This document shows, piece by piece, positions 20,941 to 33,706 of a stretch of 64,000 bases of DNA (the stretch's first letter is position 1; each line of letters begins with the position of its first letter). The notes beneath the pieces were generated by a model. It was not told the DNA's origin and searched no databases. It was given only the letters and a program-made list of their open reading frames with translations. The stretch lies in contig NC_089244.1 of the NCBI RefSeq assembly GCF_000512585.2, forward strand, positions 310,001 to 374,000. The letters are read 5' to 3'. The position numbers and the translations under genes were made by a program. This stretch comes from Kwoniella bestiolae CBS 10118 (lineage: Eukaryota > Basidiomycota > Tremellomycetes > Tremellales > Cryptococcaceae).

Positions 20941-23101
20941 TCACAGCTTCGCCTCCCAAACCTCGCCATACCCCACCGGACTGAATTCCCAATCCCCTTC
21001 CTCCTGCCCCTCTCTGGTCCATCCCATCTGATTCATTATCGCCCCCGCAGCTCTGACAAATACCGTCCCATCTACTTTACTCAGCCCAGGGATGGTCTCA
21101 TGAGTCTGTCCGCCGGTAAGATACGTTCCGATGAAACAGCCTCGTCGGGTTGAGCCGTATAGCTCTGAGAAGTAAATGAGGGATCGGATAGCTTTGGGTA
21201 CGTGGGAGTCTGCGATTCACTTATCAGCTTCACGCATTTTGACAAGGAGAACGATGTGTGAGTTTGGCGACGACTGACCAGGATAAGCCAGACAACTTTC
21301 CACAATACCCATCCAAGGATTCCTACTTTCCTTCCTATCCGGCGATCCAATAACACCACCTTTTTGAGGTTTGACCGACTTCTCTGAACCAGGAGCAACA
21401 GGGAATGCATCGTATGACATGATCAATTCTGGATCAATCGCTGGCCTTCCTCTAGCCAAGGCGGTGTTGAGCAGGACTAAGAGATATGCTTTGAGGAGTA
21501 ATCTTCGATTGGGGATTGATAAAATTGGCATGTATGTGGGGATGAAGATTGACGAGGTGAGGGTGTGCATCTGAATTAGCAGCGAACGATTAGCATCAAT
21601 CCATTTGACAGCAAAAATCGTCCTCCACCTCCAATATATATATGGCACTGCAGATTTGCTTCTGGTACGATGGATGACGAGAACGAAGCCGCAAACTCAC
21701 CAAGAAGAAATCAATCTTCGACTCCCTACCCTTCCTGCCCGTCCCGCACGCCAGGAGAGTCACCAGTATCGCCACCTCCTCAAACTTCCTCTTCCACCCA
21801 TCAGCCCCATCGCCCAGCTCCCCATCAGTCAGACTCCAATCTTCGGCCAATTTCCTAATCTTCTCTGCCTTCCCACCCTCCGAGGCATACTTGATTCTCT
21901 CATTTATAGTCGAGTCTTTACTATATGGGATTGGCGTCAGATCAGGCGATTTGAGAAGTATAGAGTATATCTCCAATAATGATCTGCCCAATCTTGGCTC
22001 GCGAGCACAATTTGGGGAAAGGCAATCTTCGGATTCTGGGATGTCCCTTGGAGGTCGGCGGAGGTGGTCGGGAGTAGGGTTGGAGGGGTGGATGATCTCG
22101 TGCGCGTACTCTGGCGTTATGAGGGGGAGGTTGAGCTCGTCAGAGTGGATTGCGGTTTCGGCGAGGCTGCGAGAAATGAGTTATATCAACATTGATCTTA
22201 TGAAGTGATGAGAAGGGAAGCTGTAGGGACCAGTTGACCGACCTACCCCTCAGCCAGTATGATCCTATCGTTGAATTCCAATCCGAATCCCACGTGAATG
22301 AAGGGATGGTACAGTCCACCAACAAGTCTATCAATCATCATGGGCGGTTCCTTTTCCACGCCATCAGCGGATTTAGATCTCTCCCAATTTGCCGAAGGGG
22401 TAAACACATATTTGTTCAGTGTCTCGATGGGACCAAGTCTGGCGATTTCTTGATGGAAGAAAGTGAGATAACGGGAGTAGGCACTGAGGATGCATGGGAT
22501 TAGCTGATACCGGTCATTATGCTTCATAGTGTGGTATAGAATGGTACTGAAAGGGAGGTATAGCTCACCCCTTCATACCTAGATACTTATCATCCCCCCA
22601 ATTAGCCCCATCGATCTTCTCTGGAACATCCTTGACCTCCTCCTTCTTCCTACTTTGATCGTTCGGGTCAAGAGAGACCAAGTGCGGTCGATCATGTTCC
22701 CACGTATCTCTGATCAGCTGAGCGGGAGCTCCCAGAGCATATCGTGTGAGCGCAGAATGGGGAAAATGGTTATGCGCGACTGTACGATTGGTCAGCGCTG
22801 CTCATCTATCAACTCGGATAGGTGTGATATACTTACACCTCGCAGACTCGTAGATGTCATATCCCCTATTGTTCTCTTGTAGTACCTCTCTGACAGCTTT
22901 GATAGATTCCCAGTCACCTCCCGGCCATCTGAATAACTGGGAAGGTTCCGCTGTGGATGTAGGATAATCTTTGGATAGGGCTGGTTGGTTGTTCTTTGAA
23001 GACATGATGGAATATCGCTTGATAGGTGGATTGCTTCGGAGGTGAATCGTTGGTTGTATTCGGAGTGCGTTTGATGTGACTCTTTTCACAGCGAGTGACA
23101 T
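20941..23101 (-). CDS. questin oxidase-like (AflY family) protein
   Basis: Belongs to the AflY/questin-oxidase-like family; characterised members perform Baeyer-Villiger-type ring opening in fungal polyketide pathways. Visible hallmarks are HNHFPHSALTRYALGAPAQL, then GGLYHPFIHVGFGLEF and the LAETAIHSDELNLPLITPEY segment. The C-terminal half has SYDAFPVAPGSEKSV and YLTGGQTHETIPGLSKVDGT, ending FSPVGYGEVWEAKL and TGA at 20941-20943. Several introns interrupt it. The start at 23101 gives MSLAVKRVTSNALRIQP, basic and free of acidic residues, as in a mitochondrial presequence. A second in-frame Met at residue 33 (23005) is the alternative start. No other secondary-metabolism gene is nearby, so its substrate is unknown. 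Confidence 0.88.
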
Positions 23102-23401
23102 CTGTCTTACCAAGAATACGAGGAAGAACTAACGACGAGCATGAGGATGAGAATAGCGAGGATGATGATTGGGTCTTTTGGTCTACGTATACAGTGAGTA
23201 TGTGGTCGTTCAAAGTGGAGGTTAGTCACCTGCTACATATACACTCTACTTTGCTATGACGTCACTGGTTGAGTTACTGCATCAAGCGAAGGGATGGGTT
23301 CAACATTGACCTCTGTTGATTTATTGTTTATACTACTCGTAGATTGTATGTTATCTTAGCTGCAAGTCAGATCAACCATAACTGCAATACATACACTCAC
23401 A

Positions 23402-24165
23402 ATGGTATCTCAAGAAGAACGACGCGAACCCTCCCAAATAACCGGACAGCTCTACACAGCGGCAGGACAGGCTCAGCAGGTAAGCACTTGTTCCTCGCTT
23501 TCCCCCTTGCTGTCCCTTTATATGCCAAAGTTCAAAGTGGCGAGTTGTAGGCTAATCCCTCACAAACACAGGCGGTAGCTTCCATCATCCCCTCTGCGCT
23601 TGGTGGCGACTCAGTTCTGGAGGGAGGTAAGAACCTCGAACAATCAGGTAAATTAGAAGTGGACGAGGCAAAGAGTAAGAAAGCGTTGGAAGCTACCATT
23701 GACTCAGGGGTGGGTAAGGCAAAGTCGTAAGTCTTTTATCCTTGTACGACCATCATCCGAGTAAGGTATGGATAGAGGTATATATATGAATATATATAGG
23801 AATCGGAAGAAAGTCTCTTCTCCATCACCAAACACTTGTCCAACTACCCCTGTAATCAGAGATTCAATCACACCTATAATCGTAATCCCCCGGGCTATTA
23901 GCTGATGTTAAGTGATACTCACAGTGCCCTAGGATACCTCACGTCCGACCAAACCCGCCAATCAGAAGGAAACAAAGAGTCCGAAAAGGCTCAATGGGAT
24001 TACAAACAAGCCACTTCAGACTCCATCGCGGCCGTTCCTATACCTTCCAAAGAGGGGTTACAAGGGAAATTGGAGAGTGTGCAGGGGATGGTCACGGGCG
24101 ATCAGGAGAAACAGAGGGAGGGGAATGTCAAGGCTGAGAAGGCTGCTTGGAGGGATGGTGTATAG
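23402..24165 (+). CDS. CsbD/Hmp1-like small protein
   Basis: Three exons (23402..23479, 23572..23726, 23925..24165) join in phase to 157 residues. The pattern GQLYTAAGQAQQ, EGGKNLEQSGKLEVDEAKSK and LESVQGMVTGDQEKQREGN matches the fungal CsbD-like group. That group includes a Ustilago protein described as binding mismatched and cruciform DNA. Two such modules are present, the second ending WRDGV. It is small, hydrophilic, probably disordered and likely stress-related; the DNA-binding role is carried over from family naming, not seen here. The promoter is shared divergently with the questin-oxidase-like gene (300 bp). Confidence 0.8.
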
Positions 24166-24401
24166 CCCTTTTTCTCATGGAATGAATCAGGATGAGAGTC
24201 GTATGGTGTAGATTATTTGCATTGCATGTATTGGATTATAAGTTATGTATTATATGAGAAGAATTAGAATGAAAAGTGAGATGATCCCAATAAAATGATT
24301 TATGAAGATGATCTCGAAAGATGTTTAGAAAATTGTCCTCGTTTGTGACCTATCTTAAGAGGTTAAGATAAACCGACGGCTGAGCTCTCCCCTTCCACGC
24401 T

Positions 24402-27141
24402 CTACCTCCTGGGAACGCCCTCCACGACTCTAGGGTAAGTCTGTCTGATCATTTCGAACAAAGCTGGGCTTCGTTCGGCGAGGACCCTGCAGATTTACCA
24501 TACACATCAGCTATACTCTCATGTGGTCCGCAGCAAATCATACGACCACTCACATTGGATCTTCACCCAATCCTACGAAGATGGTAGATACACCGGCGTC
24601 CTACAATAGGCCGTATACTCAGCTGAATCCTCAAAAATCATGTCACAGCTGATATGAAGACTTACGATAGCACTGTTGATGACTTGTCCCTCACTGATAC
24701 CAATCAGGAAGGAGAACAAGATGATTGGTCTGTCACGGCGCGGCGATGTCAGCTAATAGTTCGTTTCAAGGTATATTTTCCGAAAGTATAGCTCACGCAG
24801 AATATTGTCCATCGGCATTATAAGCTGGGTTAGTGACTATACATCAACCTGTCAGCTAACCGATCCTGAACAAGGGAATCATCGAAGCAGCTCACATCTC
24901 AAGTAAAAGTAACCGAAAACAGCGCATAAGAACCCATTGATGTATGCTCCCCACATCAATGCTGAATCACAGCAATTGATTAGCTTACATTTCGCATCCT
25001 TTAGAACCAGGGAGCTAAGTCACTTACCGGTACCGACGAGCGAATCATTGACCAAAGCGTCAATTCCTCTATCTTTGAGTAAAGCCCAAGTATCCTTAGC
25101 AGCTGGAATGTACGATTTACCGTACAAGGAAATCTCAATGTAAGCGTATTTGTTGAACCACGCGATCATCCCTTCGATACAGCCTACACAGCATGAGGCC
25201 TATTCATCCCATATCCCACACAAAACGACATATTGGTCAGCTTGCGACCTGGTAGAGAGAGCTTGTGTTTGAAGAGTTAGATGGTACCATACTCACACAA
25301 CAAGCAACAATTGCTCCTATGGTGTCACCCTGCCCAGCTTCATACTGCTGAATAGCTTGTAAGATCAATCTGATCAATTCGAGGATGGTAACGATCAATG
25401 AACCGAATGCGATTGATCCGAGGGATAAAGTAGAGGCACGGATGAAAGCTGATAGAGTAGCTCGTTTGGGTAGTCCACCGGTGGGAACTCGAGGACCATA
25501 GTAGTACCAGCCTAAGCAAAAAGTTAGCATGTCGTCTTTCATATGCAAGAAAGGTGAATCGAGGAGTGGTATAGTTGAGTATGACTCACCTCCAAAGACA
25601 CCCCCCGCAAGTGTACAGAGAATGACATTTCCAACCACCTGAGAGGTCCAGAGATACGCAAAGGTAGAGTAGAAGACCAATCCAGCGACTTTACCTGACG
25701 AACAGCTGGTGCCGGTACAAGCTACGACGAGGTGTTTATCAGCTGACTGTACAGAATTATCGCATTGAGATAGCTGAACGGTATGTCGACTCACTGGCAC
25801 TTCCAGGTGTCCACTTGACGTAAATTGCAATACAGGTGAAGGTGTACCAAACAGACAGAGCAGATTGGACGATGAGACCTATCAGGACTACGAAATAGAC
25901 CGATGGGTGGTGTTTGGTGATGTCGATGGTGACCTGTAAAAGGAGTTTGGCGAGGGGAATTCTGGCATCCGCGATATATACAATTAGCGCGATGAAGGAG
26001 AAATCCCTCTGAGGATTTGGAAAAGTGCTCACCTTTTTCTCATTGACCAGTAGAAGAATACAGATAATAGAGCAATGACCAAGAAGATGATTGCTCCTGA
26101 CCAGTCTGAGAAAACATGGTTCTATCAGCCGTTGACCGGAAAATTACTCCTACAACTGAACTCGATAGTCACTCACATTTAATGATGAAGTAGTCTAGTA
26201 CCGGAGAAGAACAAACAATTAGCTACATTCACAGTTTCTCACCGAGCCAGCTGACTCACAAACACAGATACCGATGTTGAGTATGACCGTCAAGGCTAAT
26301 GTCACTTCGATGATGATTCTGGTGAATGCACGAACCATCTAACGAATGGATAGCAGGTGATCAGCTATGATACCACTCGATCTGAAGAAGGAAGCTGATC
26401 CCTACAGCTAGGTAGACAGCAGCGAGTGCCAGACCCAATGCACAGACGATGAGGAGCAGATACACCGTGTGGCTGAGGAACAAAGGAATCCACTATCAGC
26501 CATCAAGTTCCACAACAACCAAGAGGTACGTCCAATCATTTGGATCAACATGATTTGTGGCGCGACAAAAGGTATGATGAAATCAAGAGAGCTGGTACCC
26601 ACTAATCAAGCGTGACACTCGACCCCGTCCTACCAGTCCCACTCCCAACCCCACCTCCAAGTCCACCAACATCAATAAAACTCTTAATGGCAATACCAGA
26701 AACGACCGCAAATCCAGCCAATGAAGCTAAGAAAAGCACCAAAAAGATTGGGTCGTTCAACCTCTTTTTAGGATTCAATCGCTGTCCGGTCTTTTCGTTC
26801 GCCTGGGAGAAAGGGGCAGTGTCGACATATGCGGGTGGTGCGCCCGATTCGGGATGATACGAATTATCATTACCGTAGTTCTGCCCTTGGGGTGGTCCTT
26901 GGGGAGGAGCATAGGGCTGAGAGGGTTTCATACCGTACTGGTTTTGGGCTTGTTGTTGAGGGGCATATTGACCTTGAGGAGGTCCTGAGGGAGGTTGATA
27001 GGATTGTTGTGGTGCTTGAGGATATCCTCCCTGGTTATAACCCTGATTCTGCTGGGCATATTGCTGGTTGTAGTTGTTTTGATATCCCCTTTGATCGTAG
27101 GCGTTGTCGTTCCCACCTTGGTAGAACTGTTGAGCGCTCAT
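24402..27141 (-). CDS. PNS1: PNS1-type choline-transporter-like (CTL) membrane protein
   Basis: Plasma-membrane protein of the CTL/SLC44 family. The N-terminal 120 residues are a Gln/Tyr/Gly/Pro-rich cytosolic tail (MSAQQFYQGGNDNAYDQRG), followed by the first TM (FLVLFLASLAGFAVVSGIAI). About ten further hydrophobic segments are split over many exons, including YLLLIVCALGLALAAVYLA and FVVLIGLIVQSALSVWYTFT. Family motifs are present: RASTLSLGSIAFGSLIVTIL and CCIGCIEGMIAWFNKYAYIE type sequence. The end is GLGEDPMVLAERSPALFEMI then RRVVEG-type residues, with TAG at 24402-24404. The junction after exon 1 (about 26602-26640) is not clear: the frame meets TAG and only weak donors are available. Transport of choline itself is unproven for fungal members. 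Confidence 0.9.
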
Positions 27142-27907
27142 TGCCAAGACTTTAGATTCTGTTCGCGTTTGATGATCAAGGTGAAATCTGCTATGAGGGT
27201 GTATGTACAGAGATGGCCTAACGAGGTGTGAGGGTCGTCCTCGTGAACGTTGAGCTCTTGGGACTACAGTGAGTGTACACAGAGAAGAGAAGAGAGATGA
27301 TTATGAAATAAAGCTAAGAATCGATTACGAGAGAGACGGTGATTGTTGATGTTCAAACTGAGACAAAAACACACTGAAAAAGAGACAAACATGAATACAT
27401 GACCTCATCAGATCGATTCGATTACCCCGCATTGATTTACCCCAGAGTGCCACTTTATCACCTGTGGACACTATTCCCGAGTGAGTGTCATACAGAGAGA
27501 GGGAGGGATCGAGCGCGTGGCAGCGAGTAGCAGATGGAGTACAATGACAGCATTAATGAATGATGGATGAGTGAACGAGTGGATGGATAGGTGTATAAGG
27601 TGCTATACCATACAAGATACCACAGAGGATGCGTGTATAGATAACAAAACATACTGCATAGACTACACCCTCATCTATACTATACCTTCACACAGCATCG
27701 ACCTACATCATTGCATGGTGACAACGGCAAGATCCAACCAAAATACCATAGTCGCGTGCTCCAACCTCGCTCGACATCGATTGTTCACCACAAAAGTGTC
27801 TTCTATTCTCACCCTTGGAACACCAAAAACGAGTCTCATGAAAACCCACCACCGATGATAAAACCCCCTCTTATATCATTTCTCTATCATAGACAATACT
27901 ATACAAG
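27142..27907. promoter_or_regulatory. divergent PNS1/striatin promoter
   Basis: A 766-bp region between divergent starts. The minus-strand side is ATG-free for about 245 nt before PNS1. On the striatin side an ATG at 27855 opens a frame overlapping the main start, which would be inhibitory if it lies in the transcript. Confidence 0.4.
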
Positions 27908-30900
27908 ATGTTTCGTAATGTCCCCCAAGCATCGCAACAACAACAATCCTACCCTCCCCAACAGCAGCAGTATGCCCAACCACAGCAACAGCAGTACAAC
28001 CAGCAACCCCAGCAACAGCAGAATGTCCAGCAGCAGCAACCCCAACAAGGAGGGGGAAGTACGGTAGATGGGGGGTCGGGGTCGAATGGCGGATCAGGCC
28101 AACAGGAGATGAACCTTGCTAGTGTATTGCATTACCTCCAATCTGAATGGAGGAGGTGGGAGAGGGATAGGAATGAATGGGAGATTGAGAGAGCCGAGAT
28201 GAGGGTTAGTTTGTCTCGCTCAATGAAGGCTATATACAGGAGAGGTACTGATTTATGGTTCTTTGTGTTGGCTCTAGGCTAGGATAGCTCTGCTGGAAGG
28301 TCAGAGACGATCGGCTGAGAATCTCAAAGTGGATCTGTTGAGGAGGGTGAAAATGCTGGAATTTGCTTTACGCCAGGAGAGGTAAGTCAGACTGCTATAT
28401 TATAATCTGACTCTTCAGATGGGGGACCCTCAATGTATCCTATTTTTCAATTCACCAGACTGAGGCTTGAAGTGTGAAGGACGATACTGACGATTTTCCA
28501 TTGTATGTAGAACCAAAACTGTCAGTTCAGCTTCCGGGAAAGTATCTTCCATCCCACCATCCAAACTGGCTTTGCTACAAGACGAAGATAAGATGTCGAC
28601 GGGAAGTAAAGATGATAACAAGGAAGGAAGCGGAAGTGAAGGGAGCCAAGAGGACTGTGAGTCTGCATCCCATGTCCTTGCGGCTTACATACCTTTCCAT
28701 TCTTTTCGCTTCCAGCTTGAAACGTACTGTATACTGACTTGGCTCTGTTCCTGCTAGTGGCCGAAAGATCTTCTGGCTCTTTACAACCCACCTCCAAGCT
28801 CAACGGAGTCCATCCCGCTTCGATGGGTAAATCCGCACAACCGTTCAGACAATCTACAGGAGATTCCAATTCCTCTTCGTCAGCTTGGAAGAATATAGGT
28901 TCTGCTCCTAGGGATCCTAAAGCTCGAGCAAGGAGTAGGGAGTATCTGAAGCAGTGAGTTGGTATATCTATCACTCGGACGTACATCAGGAGCCACAATT
29001 CAAGCTTCACGACTCGCCCATCGAATTGGTGTCTACTGGTCAGCTAGAAAACTTGTCAATGCTAATTCATCATTCCTATTCCAGATGCCTCCAAGAAATA
29101 AGTTACCTGACTTCACCAGGCGCCTTAAACCCCTTACCTCCCCGTCCACCCGTAGATCAAAATTACCCTTTACCAGACCCCAACAATCCAAATGCCTCGA
29201 CGAACCCAAACGAACAGATCGACCCGTTAGATAGACCTAGAAAGTCATTACCTGATCAAAATATCCCTTCTATATTCGCTTCCTCCCAACCGACCGAAGA
29301 ACCATCTCAACCAAATGAAAATCAAAATTTACCTAACGGAACACCAGAGTCCAAATCTTCATCTTCGTATACCCCTTCGGACCAAGCTGCAGGACAGCAT
29401 TCACAACCATCATCAAGTGATATGTCCTTAGACCCAACTGCCAAACCACCTTCATCACCCGCCCCGCGGACTGTCAATCTTCCCGAGGGTGAACAACCCC
29501 CTCAGAAATCGCAGATCGATACTCAGGTGCAAGCGGGTGAAGAGCAGGGTGGGAATAATCAGATTTTGACGGCGATTTATAGACCCGATAGTAAAGCTGC
29601 GTGGAGGGAGGAGCTGAGGAATGCTAATGAGATGGCTGAGAAGGTGGGTCTAGATGTTCTGTTTCTCTCAGGTATCTTATCCTACCATTTTCCACAACCT
29701 TGTTCGATACGTGTAATTGTCATTTGCACGGTTGTTTTGGACTTTGACGTTGAATTCGATCTTATACTGATCGATATTCTGGTTTTAGGCCAAAGAAGAT
29801 CGGAAACCTCCTTCTTCCTCTGCGGACGAGGATCAGCTCTCCTCCCTCACCTTGAATGCAGAAGAAGACGAGTCCAAAGTGAACGACGATAATGCCACCA
29901 ATGGCCCTGAAGACAAAGTATGGTCGACCAGGAGAAGTCTGAAATCGCATTTGGACATTGTCCGAGCTGTTGCATTTGCTCATGGGCCAGGAGTGGTGTT
30001 GGCTACGGGGGGTGATGATTGTACGGTCAAAGTTTGGGGGGTTGATGTCGGGAGTGTGATGAGTCAGAAGTGAGTGTGCGGGTTTCTTGCAAAAAATCGG
30101 GACAGAAACCCTTCAGTGGGGAATGATGTAATCGGAGAAGAATGGCAGGAGTAAACCCTCCGGTTGCAAGTTGTGATAATTTATGCTCATCATCCTGATT
30201 GTGCTATAGACCATCCGCACATGAGATCGAACCTCTGATAACCTACAGAGGACACACCGCACCCATAACCTCCATCGTCATATCAAGTGCCCTCTCAATC
30301 ATATTTTCAGCTTCCTTGGACTCCACAATCAGATTATGGAAACTCCCCTCGATCCACCACGATCCTTATTCAATCTATGACTCGTCCCTTGCCATCCAGA
30401 CATTAGAGGGACATACCGACTCGATATGGGGTTTGGTACTACTCCCTTCTAGAGAAGTGAACGGAAAGAAGATGTACGGGAAATTGATCTCTGCAAGTTC
30501 GGATGGGAGTATCAAAATTTGGAGTAAATCGACAACGTCAAATGGATCTGGTGAATGGCAGTTAAAGTCTAGCTTTTCGACGATGTTCAACAAGCCTGAG
30601 ATACCTACTTGTTTGGAGGGGTGTAATTCTGATTATGGACATGTATACGTTGGGACTAGTAGGGGGAGAGTGTTGTTGGTGGATACTGATTCTGATGAGG
30701 GGAAGGTTCTGCAGGTGTTTGGGGAGGAGTCTGAGGGTGAGTCGTTGTTAGGAATCACCTGTCATGAATTATGCTATGGAAGGAAGAGTTGGCTGATGGC
30801 TGGGATCGTCTTTATAGATCAAAACTCTCAGATCAACGCTATACTGAGTCATCCGACTTTACCTGCTATTGCTACGGCTGGTGAAGATGGATATATAAGA

Positions 30901-31259
30901 TTCTACGATATCAAGTCTAGTGAGTTTACTATTCAAATCGCTCGCAACTCGTTCGCAGGATTACTTATCCTAACCTATAAAACTTAGACTCATCCTCACC
31001 GACCCACTCGATCCTCGCCCATCCATCACCCATCACCTCTCTATCCATCTCACCCTTATCCCCCACATGCATACTCACCTCCTCTACAGACTGTTCCGTC
31101 CGACTCTGGGACTTAGGTAAGAAGACATGTCTACAGGATCTATCGGGTCATCGTGAGAGGTCTGGAGAGGGAGTCAACATGGTGGCTTCGCATCCTGAAT
31201 TACCTATTGTGGGGACTGCAGGTGCGGATGGGGTCGTTAGATTATGGGGTGCTGGATAG
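27908..31259 (+). CDS. striatin homolog, STRIPAK scaffold (Far8/Pro11)
   Basis: Regulatory B-type subunit of PP2A and core scaffold of STRIPAK. The N-terminus is a Gln/Asn/Pro-rich tract encoded by CAG/CAA repeats (about 27935-28050). The conserved striatin coiled coil follows: LASVLHYLQSEWRRWERDRN, then RIALLEGQRRSAENLKVDLL and KMLEFALRQER. A long Ser/Pro/Asn linker leads to the WD40 propeller, with clear blades SHLDIVRAVAFAHGPGV, YRGHTAPITSIVISSALSII, LEGHTDSIWGLVLLPSREV and LSHPTLPAIATAGEDGYIRF. The last blade ends VVRLWGAG before TAG 31257-31259. About eight introns interrupt the gene, one just after the coiled coil. Its complex partner FAR11 is in the same window. Confidence 0.93.
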
Positions 31260-32095
31260 GTTTCGGACAGTGTGTTGAGTGTGATATCTCATACAGTAAT
31301 AGCGTAGAGTAGAAGGTTTTGTTTCTCTTTTTCCGTTTGTTTGTTTCTGTTTTGGATCCAAAAATTACTCTTTCATTATATATCCTTGATCTTTTGAGAG
31401 TGATTGTGATTTGTGCATAATTAGCATTTGTTCTGTTCTCTTTCTGTTCTTTGCTCTTTCCACATCTTAAACGACTGTCATGAATAAAAGTATGAAATGA
31501 CAAACCAGGTGATTACAAAATATCGTAAGGGGGTATTTGATCCCGCTAATGAGTCATTAGAAAGACGCGTGTTAAGTGTAATATGCCTGTGTGGCTGGTC
31601 AATCAACTGTCGACTAGGAGACGACTGATTTTGTGTTTACTATGATATTTACCCTGCTTTTCTCATTTCCATGTTCATGTTCATTCAACGTGACGTATAT
31701 CAACAACAAAAATATCTTCAATTCCGAGCATCTCATCAAAGTCAGATCCTCCATAGACGAACCATCCAGCTTATCATCAGACCATCAAGCTTCATTACCG
31801 GTTGGAATCTAGCAGACCGTCATCTCGTGTCATTCAACTTCCCGTCCTTGTCCTCATCCTCCACCTACGCGTTAGTCGAACAACATCTTCTCAAAGAATT
31901 GCACAATTTTTGAAATCAAGGACGAATCACTCCAGTTAGGCAAGACTTTCCACCTCGGGAGCATAGAACTTTGCCACAAATTATCTTGGATCGTTATTGA
32001 AATCCTAAAATCAACGAGCTCAAGAGCCTACCAACCTTCAACCTCCAGTCGTCCTATCCACCTATAATCAACGTCATCCGTCATCGGACAACACC
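31260..32095 (+). promoter_or_regulatory. CENP-A promoter and leader
   Basis: Spacer between striatin and CENP-A, both on the plus strand. No ATG occurs from 31680 to 32095. The last 300 nt are pyrimidine- and A-rich. The open frame at 31671-31913 begins at the ATG cluster just upstream and shows no protein features. Confidence 0.4.
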
Positions 32096-33149
32096 ATGGC
32101 ACGAACAGTATCAGATCCGACGGGAGGGGGAGGACGTCCGTCAAACGCTTCTACTTCTGCTGGCGGACGTCAGAGTATAGGCGAGCCGAGGAGGATGAAG
32201 AATACCGCTAGGAAAAGTACGGGTGGAAAGGCGCCGAGGAGATCTGGACGTGAGTGTTTTGCTAATTCATATCCAAAGTCAAATGAATCCAATGGAACAT
32301 TCAGGGTGTCTAGGAGGATGTGATGTATCTGATATGTCGGAATGATGAACAAGTCATTCTGCACGGAGAGAATCCTATACTGGCTGTATTGCGACCACTT
32401 GTGAAGCTGATACTCCCCATGCCATACATAGCATACAACCCCGCTCCAGGACGGAATGCTCCTGGATACCCTCGACCGTCCATGGCTGATTCAGAAGGTG
32501 GTGGACAGCGGGCCAAGAGACGTTATAGACCTGGTACCAAGGCTTTGAAGGAGATAAGGCAGTATCAGAAATCTACGGATCTGTTGATTGCCAAATTGCC
32601 TTTTTCGAGGGTTGTGAGTTGCTTTGATCCTTTGAATGTGACATTGCGAATACTGGATATAAAGCGCTAGGTCGGAAGGGAGATGGATTACTCACTTGTA
32701 CATATTGGTTGAGAAAGAGTACTGAAGTTGGAGTCAGATCATAGCTCATCGTTGGACCGTTGGGCAATAGCTGATAACATGATTTCCATTTTCACAGGTC
32801 CGAGAAGTAGCGTTAGACTTATCATCAAACGAAGCTGGAGATCTTCGTTGGCAGAGCTCAGCAATTATGGCTCTGCAGGAAGCTGCCGAAGCGTTCTTGG
32901 TACATTTATTTGAAGATGCGTGAGTAGTCCTCCAGTCTCGCTGAGTTGATGAATCTTGAAATACATTTCTCTCTATGTTCTTCTAGATCATCCTCATATA
33001 AATGTCCTTCGGACATCGCGATCACCCTACTAATGCTCCCTCACCCACACAGAAACCTATGTGCCATCCACGCCAAGAGGGTGACGATAATGCAGAAAGA
33101 TATCCAGCTGGCTCGACGTATACGTGGACAATGGCATGGGCTGGGCTGA
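32096..33149 (+). CDS. CSE4: centromeric histone H3 variant CENP-A/Cse4
   Basis: Defines centromeric nucleosomes and the kinetochore site. Exon 1 (from 32096 to a GTGAGT donor near 32251) encodes the tail, MART at its start and TARKSTGGKAPR near its end. Exon 2 (to about 32615) carries a Gly/Pro/Ser stretch and RYRPGTKALKEIRQYQKSTD. Exon 3 gives VREVALDLSSNEAGDLRWQS and LQEAAEAFLVHLFEDA; exon 4 gives NLCAIHAKRVTIMQKDIQLA and ends QWHGLG, TGA. CENP-A hallmarks are the longer loop 1, Trp in place of H3 Phe (DLRW), AEAFLVHL instead of SEAYLVGL, and Gln in MQKD where H3 has Pro. The acceptor of exon 2 is the least certain junction. The retained H3 tail motifs are unusual. Confidence 0.93.
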
Positions 33150-33706
33150 GACGACGAGTATGAGTATCATAAAATGGTAGAAGGGTCTGGCTGCTCTTGC
33201 CTCCTTGTTTTTAGGTGATTTACTATCATCGTCATCATTGTATTTTCGTTCGTTCTTCGCTCTGTCTTTTCGAGCAAATTTTTCTATGTACTTATATTTC
33301 TCATTGGGAGTTGGTTAAAGCAGGTATATACAGACAAGTAGTCATCTAGTGATTTTAACATTGATATAACGAGCAAGCGATGAAATCAATTAAAATGCAA
33401 CTCATGCAAATTATGCGGAATATGTGTCCATCACATTCGTTGACTCGAACTCAGACTTGGATAATCCACTCACACGTCATTGTTACATTCCAAGCAGGAT
33501 ACGCACAAGCACATGCATTCGATACCAAGAAGCGATTGGTTAAAATAAGTTATATGATATAGTATATACAAAAAGCGAATAGGTATATGAGTATCTTCTA
33601 GCGGAATGAAAGGTTCTAGATTATATATCGTCCGCACCGCAACGCACATTGCTAGCACAGCAGGAAGTGTATAGTCATTCCTGTTTGTTGACTCTTTTCC
33701 ATCACA
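33150..33706. other. convergent 3' region
   Basis: AT-rich 3' sequence between CENP-A (+) and the SAM decarboxylase gene (-). Nothing else is supported. Confidence 0.4.
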
